Assembly (NCBI GenBank): GCA_047967505.1
Contig: CM106538.1
DNA from: Dipteris shenzhenensis
Lineage: Eukaryota > Polypodiophyta > Polypodiopsida > Gleicheniales
Length of the DNA: 64,000 bases
Direction: 5' to 3' (one strand)
Shown: positions 35,001-44,000 of the stretch, piece after piece
Layout: every line of letters starts with the position of its first letter
Position numbering within the stretch: position 1 is the first letter of the stretch
Notes under the pieces: model-generated
Databases searched by the model: none
The model's input: the letters and a program-made list of their open reading frames with translations, nothing else
What the model was told of the DNA's origin: nothing
Translations under genes and position numbers: made by a program

Positions 35001-38000
35001 AGATTATGACTCTAGGCAGTCCACAAGTGATAATTGTTTCTTTTTCGGACACGGTTGCACAAGAAACAATCTACTGTGGCTACTTCCTCATGTGAAACTG
35101 AGTACATGGCGACTTTCACAGCATCAGTTGAGTGCTTGTGGCTACACTGCTTATTTGCTGATCATCGCGGAACACGTACCGAGCGGGGTTCCAAAGGAGG
35201 AACAGACGAGGGTGGAGCCGGAGAAGGTTCACCTATCATTGGAGGGTCCTTCTCCAATTCTCACTGATGTCAGAGTGCTATAGCAGTTGTAAAGAATCCT
35301 GTATTTCATGCTCGCACGAAGCACATTGAGGTTCTTTATCACCATGTCAGAGAGAAGCTGCATGCATGGGAAATCAATATGATCGATGTCTCCACAGATG
35401 ACAATGTTGTAGACATATTCACCAAAGCACTTCCACATGCGAAGTTTGATGCATTTCGCAATGCCTTGAGTTTATCTCCTTTTGGTGACTGATCTTTTCC
35501 TGTAGATTATCACATTGGGATTGCAGGGGGGTGTTCGAATTATCGCCATAATGGTAGTGACCAATGTATAGTCAATAAGTGAATTAGGGACACTCTTTCC
35601 TCATTAGAGGTTTTTCCCCCCAACCATAGTTAGGATCCCTAACTACGGTTAGTGGATAGGTTTAGGTTTTGTCACATTGACAAAACCTTTACCTCTTGTA
35701 TGTTGTCTTATCTCTTCTATTCAGCACGTTTGTCGCTTGCTCACCATCTCTCATTTTCCTGTAGATTATCACATTGGCACTGCAGGGGGGTGTTGGAATT
35801 ATCGCCATAATGGTAGTGACAATTGTATAGTCAACAAGTGAGTTAGGGACACTCTTTTCTCATTAGAGGTTTTCCCCCCCAACCATAGTTAGGATCCCTA
35901 ACTACGGTCAGTGGATAGGTTTAGGTTTTGTCACTTTGACAAAACCTTTACCTCTTGTATGTTGTCTTATCTCTTCTATTCAACATGTTTGTGGCTTGCT
36001 CACCATCTCTCCTTTTGCTTAAAGGTAATAATCTCTTGTTCCTGTATCTGTCCATCCAAAGTGTATGATTCGATTATGTATATATATAAGGATCCAAAGT
36101 GGTCAAACTAACCTTTGGATTTGCTGAGCCTTTGCACTTTTCTGCAAGCCACTTCATCAGCGGCATCCCCAACCACACCTGTTGTCTTATCTATCTATCC
36201 ATCTATCTACATCTGCATACGGCAGATGTTGCAGCGAGGGTGGCCTGGGAGACCATTATTCTCCCTACTTGGGAAGGGGGCCTTAATATCATTGACCCAG
36301 ACTTAAGTGCAGGGCATTGCTTTGTAAGGTGGTGGTGAGGGGACTCATGCCTCGGCAACAACCTTGGAAGGATTTCTTTTTTAGACGCATTCAGGCTTGC
36401 ACACCTACTTTAGGAGATGATTGAGTGGACAGCCCTCGCTGGATTTTTACTTCTGCCTCTCTCAGGTCTCCTGCCTCTCCTCTCATGACTGCCATCCTCA
36501 AAGCTTGGGGGAGCTTCAGGAACACTCTTCGAAGCATAGTTACCAGCCGAAACGGAAACGAAAGAAACGGAAACGGAAGAAACGGAGATTCCGGGCCCCG
36601 CCGAAACGGAAACGGAAGAAACGGCAATATGATACAATTTATGTATAAAATTTTATTTTTTATACATAATATAATTATCAATAGAGTGCAATTTGCAAAT
36701 CATACATAATACAATTATACATACTTGAAGCTTCAGCCTTCAAGCATCAATGCATCATTCATACTTCTTGGAGCCACTGCCTCCTTTATAACTATCTAGG
36801 AGGGAGACATGGACCCAATAAGCATCTCTCGGCATTGAGGAGGATGGAGAGGTGAGAAGGAGGATGGAGAGGTCACAAGTGAGAAAGGATGGAGAGGTAG
36901 AAGGAGGATGGAGAGCTCAGAGGTAAAAGAGGATGGAGAGGTGGAAGGAGCGTGGAGGATCAGAGGTAGAAGTGAAGGAGGATGGAGAGGTTACAGGTAA
37001 GATTAAAGAGAGGATGGAGAGAAGAAGGATGGAGGGTTGGAGGTCCGAGGAAAACGGGATGGAGAGTCCAAGAGCAAAGGATGGAGGGATGGAGAGAGCA
37101 GCAAGGATGCACAGGAGGAGTGCAATCGGCAGGAGGCGGCGAAAAATGGAGCCAGGCGGCGAAATCACGACTTTTGGGGTTTAGGGCAAAAACAGGTTTT
37201 ACGAAACGGCGTTTCTTCAAGAAACGCCGTTTCCGTTTCCGGCCACGAAACGGCCGTTTCGTGCAACTATGCTTCGAAGGGTTCCACCCTCTATCCTTGA
37301 AGAGATTGATAGGCAGCCAATCATTTGGAACGATAGTATACTTGATGAGCATGGCAGACCTCTGGGCACTTCCCATTATATGCAGTGGTTTGGGTGGGAG
37401 AGAGGCCCCGCCTACACAATAGGCACTTGGAAGGCTTTTATCAGGCTACCTGAGGATCAGAGGCTACAGTTCATGAGTCACCTCAGAGGGGTAGCATGCA
37501 GAATTCAGCAGATAGATGCAGCCATTGCGGTGGATTGGACAGTTGAGATGCCTATTACTTCCACCACTTGGATGGGAGCTTTTTCGAGGACATCAGTTTC
37601 TCTACAGGTGATCGCTCTTCGAGGTCTCGGGGAAGATGCTCTGGTCTTTGACGTTGGGGATGGAGGTATACTCTGTAGATGCACGGATGATATTCTTCTA
37701 GAGGTTGCCTTTCAGCCTGTGAGGATTGCTGGTCTTGTGGACCATGTAGCGGGCTTGCATTGGTACTTAGACTCCGACCCTCTGCTCTTGGCCCTGGGAT
37801 CCTAGAGGTTGTGGTTTTATGTAGGTGCACCTATGAGGTGCTTGCAGTGGGACGTAGGAGAGTGGAAGTGGATATATCATGGGCACCGAGAGAGGGGGAT
37901 TTCCTTCTTTCGTTTCATGGTTGGTAATGCGAGGAGATTTCAGCTGAGGAGTAGAGGTTGGATTCCCTCCACGGCCCCCCATTGGGATAGCTTCTTCATC

Positions 38001-41000
38001 ACCGCAGATTTTCGTAGGAATTTCTGGAGGAGGCTCTGGAAATCCCTCAGAAATAGAAAGATCACTCTTTTCCTTTGGCTTTCTATTCATGGAGGGATTG
38101 CAGTGAAGCTGTGGCGATCACGATTTGGGGCTGATCCCTCTTGCCCTCGCTGTCATTCTGCAGAGGAGTTAGTGCGACACTGCCTTTGGGAGTGCAATCA
38201 AGCGAGAATTGTTTGGAAAGGAGTTGCTCGGATACTCAGCATTTTTCATACTTCCCCTTTCTTCATGACTTGGGGCTCGGTTGCATGGTTATCCCTTACT
38301 GGGCCCCAAGTGTTTTATGAGGGTGAGCCTTGTTCTTGGGCACTCTCGATCCGCTGACAAGGGATAGAGCCCTGCTCTCTTGAAGATGTACCACATATTC
38401 CTTTCAGAGCTTCACATGTTTCAGTGGACACCTCTTGGGAGATTTGGGCTAGCATTTCCTCTTGGCACATTTGGAGAGCCAGATGCACAGAGGCCTTGGA
38501 TGACACCCAGATACGCCCATCATAGGTGTTCACGGGTATTTGGAGTGACACGGTTCACACTTTGATAGCCATATGGGCTAGCATGGAGGGCCCTTCACAG
38601 GCAGCCTCTTCTAGGAGGATTGTATTTCTTCAAGTTTGGTGGGGTTCTCCCTTTTTCTCGGAGGTTGCTACCGGATTGAGATGGCACTATCAGCCCCAAT
38701 CCTTTCTTTTTGGCTCTTGACCTTTTCATGCATTGCATGGTGTATCCCGTATTCCCGTATGGAGCTTGCTCTAACGGTTTTCTTTAATACTTAATAAAAG
38801 TCTCTTTTTTGCCAAAATAAAAAATAAAAAAATTGTGGATGAGCATCGCAAGAACGAGGATACATAGATGGCTAGAGGCTCTGACTTGTAGTTGAGGCAT
38901 AGAGTGGAGTGAAAGAGGTTGATTTAGTGCACAAGGAGGATATGAATGGAGCACGGTGGAGATGAGCTCCTTGGTTTTTGGGGCGCCCCGTTGGCAATGG
39001 TTAACTATAGGTGTTGAATAGTATGGAGCTTCTTTGGGCATTGGGCAGCTCATGTCATGGGCCACAAGTGCAATGAGGAAGCCGAGGTGCTTTTTACAAG
39101 TTGAAGTCAATGGAAGAGACTGGCGCCAGAAGCTTTGAGCTAAGCTTTGTGCACTGTTGTGAACCTGGGGGCAGTGAATCATAGCCCTCTTTTGTAATGG
39201 CAAACATTTTTAAAATCCACGGAGATATGGCTTTATTGACTTTACGTTGCTATGAATTGACCAAAACGTATTGAAATTGTACGAATTCATATGTTTTCTT
39301 GACTCTTCGGCATCCTGTATATGGGCTATCATGGACATGGTAAAATGAAGGTCCCTGATATGTACTTGCTTTTGGTACTCACCACATCCTTGATGTATAT
39401 TAATGTAATGATTTCATGCTTGTTTTGTTCGAAACACCAATGATCTTCCTAGCATGTGACTTAGGGATTGCATGCTTGTTTGTTTTGCTTTTGTTACCCC
39501 ACCCTAGATACGACCCATTCATGCTCGAGCGGCTTTGGACATCCAATCTTTTCTCCAACATTGAGAATCTTAACAAACCATTGTGGACCCACCATTTATA
39601 GACTTTCCATATCTCAATAATCTAGATAGGTCTTTCAAACACAAAATCAATACATATATGTTTGAAGTTATGGTAGTCATAGGGCTTTCAAATACAAAAT
39701 CAACACATACATGTTTTAGTAAGCTGGTCGTGCTCAGCAATGTGCTCGATTTGGAACAAAATTTAGCTAAGAATTTCATAGTTCTCTTCAAACCACTCTC
39801 AATTCTAGTCTCAGTGGATTGTCCTAGGGATGGTTTGCATTGACGATGGTCTGGGACACCTTATGTATTGCCTCTGAATTCATTACCTTGTTTTAATTTT
39901 AAGGTTATGAATGGTTTGCTTTTAAACAAAACAAGCATGGAATTTCTATGTCAATATACGTTAAGGATGTGCTGGATACCAAAAGCAAGTACATTTGAAG
40001 GAAAAGGGAACGTGAAGTAGTCGGCCTTGTAAACTCTCATATGCAATCTAAGTGTTGTTTCTTCTGAACTCCTCCTTGCCTTGTTGCTATCCTTGAGCAT
40101 TTAAAAGGGAAAGGTAAACGGCGGGATGGCTAGTATCGGGCGTGTATGTTGACGCTTGTGTGTGCGCGTTGTGACGGTTATTGAAAACTTGACCGGTGTG
40201 AGTGCGTGCGGATCGAGAGACCCTTATTCTACCAGCATTGGAGTAAACTTGAGATCTGATCCGAGACTCGTCTCTGCAAGGGAGAGCTCAATGGGTCAAG
40301 TGTGCCGACTGTGTGCCAAAGGCCACTAACCATAAGACTAAGTGGGTTGAGTCGGGATGTCGCATGGAGAGCATGCTCGTGGGAGCCAAGAAGGGAACCC
40401 TTGAGACCTAGGAGCCAAAGAGGCTGAGGTGTCGTCCGCAGGGTGCGAGCTTGCGTGCCGGTGTAAGAGTCAATAAGGAGCTTGGGAGCAGCTTGAGGGG
40501 GTTCTACCTAGGTAGCACTGCATAGCAGGCATGTGCCGTATGAGGGGAGACGCTCTCAAGAGGACCTGGGAGCAAGGATTGGGAAGCCGATGTGCCTAGG
40601 AGCTACAAATGTGAGGGCAAGCCGAAGTACGAAGTAGGGAATGAACTAGGATTAGATGGCCCTGCAGGTGTTGCTGGGGTTGGGAACCTTAGTTGTGCCT
40701 AGGTAGAGTGGTAGATTGTGGAAGTATGAGGAACGACTAAGGAAGAGGCCTGTTATGTTATAGCTTTAGTAAAGGGATTCCATGTATCTTGTACCACTTC
40801 TTATTAAATAATAGTAGCTTGTTGACATCCATTCTTTTTTCCAACGTGGAGAACCTTAGTGAACAATCATGAGCCATAAATGATTTACAGACTTTAACTA
40901 CATCCACATCGCAATAAGCCACACGGGGCTTTCAGACAAAATAAATACATATATGTTAGAAGTTATGGTGTTGACTAGTTCTCTACTCATGCTTGGCAAT

Positions 41001-44000
41001 GTGGTCAATTTTGAAGGAAATTGTAGCTGTGAAATTTATAGCTCTATTCACCACTCTAATTTCAGCCTTATTGGATTGTCCTAGGAATGGTCCACACAAG
41101 AAAAAGTGCATTTATGATGGTATGGGACACCTTGTGTATTGCCTCGAAATACATTACGTTGGTTTAATTTTAGGGCTACGGCGAGCATGGACTGCGTTTA
41201 GACACGTTTGGGCCTTCAATAAGTCTAGCATCATCGCTTACTCCGTTGCTCTTCATCTCCTAGATTAAGTATGAATTTACGGTTTATGAATCCATTCTTC
41301 CTAATCACAACATAAGCTTGTTTAAGATTCCTACATCAAGGATGGGGCATGGAGCATGGAGCCTTGGGTTAGTGATGACTCTGTTCAACAGGGTGCCTAG
41401 AAGGGCTGCATAAAATCACATAAACCCTTAGCTATTGCCGGTGTATTTATAGGGGGTCTTGGATTTGTAATGGTCAACGTGTAGGTAGTGTCACGGGACG
41501 TGAATTTCATGTGTAGCTAACCTCGTGGCTACTTCCGTGGTCACTTTGGCTGAGGGATTGGCCTAGAGAAAGCACCCATAGTCAGGAGTCACATTTGTTG
41601 AGATATGCCTTAGTTTTGACCCTGGCATTGGGGTACTAGTGGTGCATTGGTATTGGATGCAGGTAGAGGCCAAGTGTTGGATTTGGTAGTGGAAAATGCA
41701 AGCATAATAGTATAAGGGTGCACCCTTGTTGTAAAGCAGAATTCCACTTTTTGAAGAACTAAATAAAGACCGAAAGGGGCGCCAAGGTATTTGGGGCCAG
41801 TGTGGTGTCTCGTGTTTGGTTCTTTGAGTAGGGGCACTCCAGCCTCCATCTAGCTTCTTTTTCAAAGTTGTTTCTAAGCGGTTTTGTGTTTAAGGAAGTT
41901 GTTGAAAGAGGCGCAATGTGGCTACAATGACATGGATGCTAAGCTAGTTACGGTTTACTGCCCTTTGAATCCCGTGGCTGAGCGGAAGAATTGATCAGTG
42001 ATGGAGATGGCCAGGTCCATGTTGAAAGGCAAGCATTTGCCTAACAAGTTGTGGTTGGATGCCTTTAGGTGTGCTAATTACATTTTGAATAGATGTCCCA
42101 CAAAGGCATTGCAAACTATCACACCTTGTGAGGCTTGGACAAGTTGTAAGCCTCGTATTTCTCACATGAGGACATTTGGATGCTTGGCCTATGCCCACGT
42201 GCCTTCTCAAACACGCATCAAGTTGGATGATAAAGCTGTCAAGTGCATTTTTATTGGGTATAGCTCAAAGAGTAAGGGCTATAAGCTGTACCAATCCCGC
42301 ACGGGCAAGTCTTTTTTGTCAGTCAGGATGTTGTGTTTGATGAATCTTCCACTATGCCTTTGCTGGACTGTAAAAAACAGACCATTGTTGATGCCCCAGA
42401 TATCTTTGACAGGTTGATGCCTTTGTTTCTGTCAGATGCTCATGATGATGTTCCATCTGAGCTTGTACCTCCTTCATCTATTGATCATTTGTAGCCAGAT
42501 ATTCAGCATGATATTCAGCCTGATGTGCCTCCAATTGATCTGGACCATGTGCACAGGGCTCTTGAGTAGGAAAGAGCTGAAATTGAGGAGCCAAAAAAGG
42601 TACCCTGTTGGCTCCTTGACGCATTAAAAGACAGCAAACAAGATACTCCTGTGCCAGCTCGTACTAGAGTAGCTGTCTCGAAAGAGCATGCTAGTTTTTT
42701 TGCTTATGCATTGGTTGCTACAGAATGCAATGAAGAGCCATTATGTCATAAAGATGCCTTTCAGAATAATTGTTGGCTGAAGGCTATGCAAGCTGAATTG
42801 GATTCTCTCTATCAGTATATTGGACAGCTGTTGCAGCTTTTTCAGTTTGAGGATTGCAAGCCAGTATCCACACCATTAGAGCATGGTTTTCAGTTCTCTT
42901 CCGAGGATGGCAGCGGTGCATGTGATGTCACTCTCTATCAGCAGGGACTCGGGTTGTTTGATTTACTTATGCCATACGAGACCTGATTTACAGTATGTTG
43001 TCTCACAGTTGAGCAGATATATGCACAGCCCCTCTACTACCATTGGCATGCCGTGAAGCGTGTCTTCATGTATCTCAAAAGCAGTCAGAATTTGGGGCTT
43101 CTTTATGAGGCTGATACTTAACTTGTTATGCATGGATTCACTGATAGTGATTGGGCTGGCTGTTCGGACACTCGTGTGTCACATAGTGGCAAGTCTTTCA
43201 TGCTTGGAACTTCATGCGTTTCTTGGTTCAGCAAGAAGCAGAGTACAGTTGCTACTTCTAGTTGTGAAGCTGAGTACACAGCAGCTTTTACAGCTACAGT
43301 GGAGTGTGTTTGGCTTCCAAAGCTGCTTGCAGATCTTTATGCATGTCAGACTGCTCCTACCGTCATCTTCACTGATAGTAAGAGTGCTTTGGTTGTTGCA
43401 TGGAATCCAGTTTTCGATGCTCGCACAAATCATATTGAGGCTCATTGTCACTATGTGAGAGAGAGATTATCAGCAGGTGATATTCAGTTGTCTTATGTTC
43501 CCACTGAAGACAACTTTGCAGATCGGTTTACGAAGGCTCTACCTCGACCTAAGTTTGAAGCTTTTCGGCAAGCTCTAAACTTAGTGCATTTTGTGACTCG
43601 ATCTGTTGTACTCTATACAATCATAGTTTGCTATATCCCTACAAGGCGAACATGTGCAACCATGACATTAGATATTCTGGTATCCTGAGCCATGTCCAGG
43701 ATACTTCAGCCATACCATTGAGGGTGGATTTGTAGGCCATTCTATGGGCTATCCATGGGTGCCACTTATTCCTTGGTATGTGTCTTGTAGGCCTAGTTAT
43801 AGTCAATTAGGTCTGCTGGTACAATTAGTTCATGTACCACCTAGTTCACTTAGGACAGTTAGTCCAGTTAGGGCATTTAGCCCTACGGTTTTGTCATATT
43901 GGCTGCCACTTGAGCCTCTATTCTTTTAGTAGCATTTTCAATACAATAGCTCGTTTTTGGCTGTATGGGAATTTCTCCCGCTGTACGGATCATTTAATGC

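Larger units (their letters stand above)
32320..36022 (+). mobile_element. Ty1/copia LTR retrotransposon, degenerate, with a tandem second 3' LTR
   Basis: The order is a damaged 5' LTR ending TTTTGCTTACA at 32530, a primer-binding site TGGTATCAGAGC at 32533-32544 (initiator-Met type), GAG-pre-integrase, integrase, RT and RNase H. A polypurine tract precedes LTR copy 1 (35532-about 35755), and a second purine tract precedes LTR copy 2 (35791-36022). The integrase-before-RT order is diagnostic of copia. The gag region is essentially missing and the pol frame is broken repeatedly. Confidence 0.92.
36215..38832 (+). mobile_element. Old LINE relic, RT thumb to zf-RVT with poly(A)
   Basis: The + strand reads VARVAWETIILPTWEGGLNI, DSPRWIFTSASLRSPASPL and LKAWGSFRNTL, then (after a MITE insertion) EEIDRQPIIWNDSILDEHGR, RNRKITLFLWLSIHGGIAVK and zf-RVT CPRCHSAEELVRHCLWEC near 38140-38195. 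It ends AATACTTAATAAAAG, then an A-rich tail at about 38812-38832. It is the same family as 15476-17700, with fewer stops. The 5' end is truncated. Confidence 0.88.

Noticed and set aside
36835-37120. CRISPR-like array
   Set aside because: The repeats are short, variable and without unique spacers, inside a plant MITE.
36982-37422. 146-codon frame across the MITE edge
   Set aside because: It runs from the minisatellite into the LINE relic, so it is a chance fusion.
40020-40817. Possible LTR-retrotransposon leader
   Set aside because: The sequence looks like unique, moderately GC-rich DNA. No primer-binding site, coding motif or paired LTR could be tied to it.
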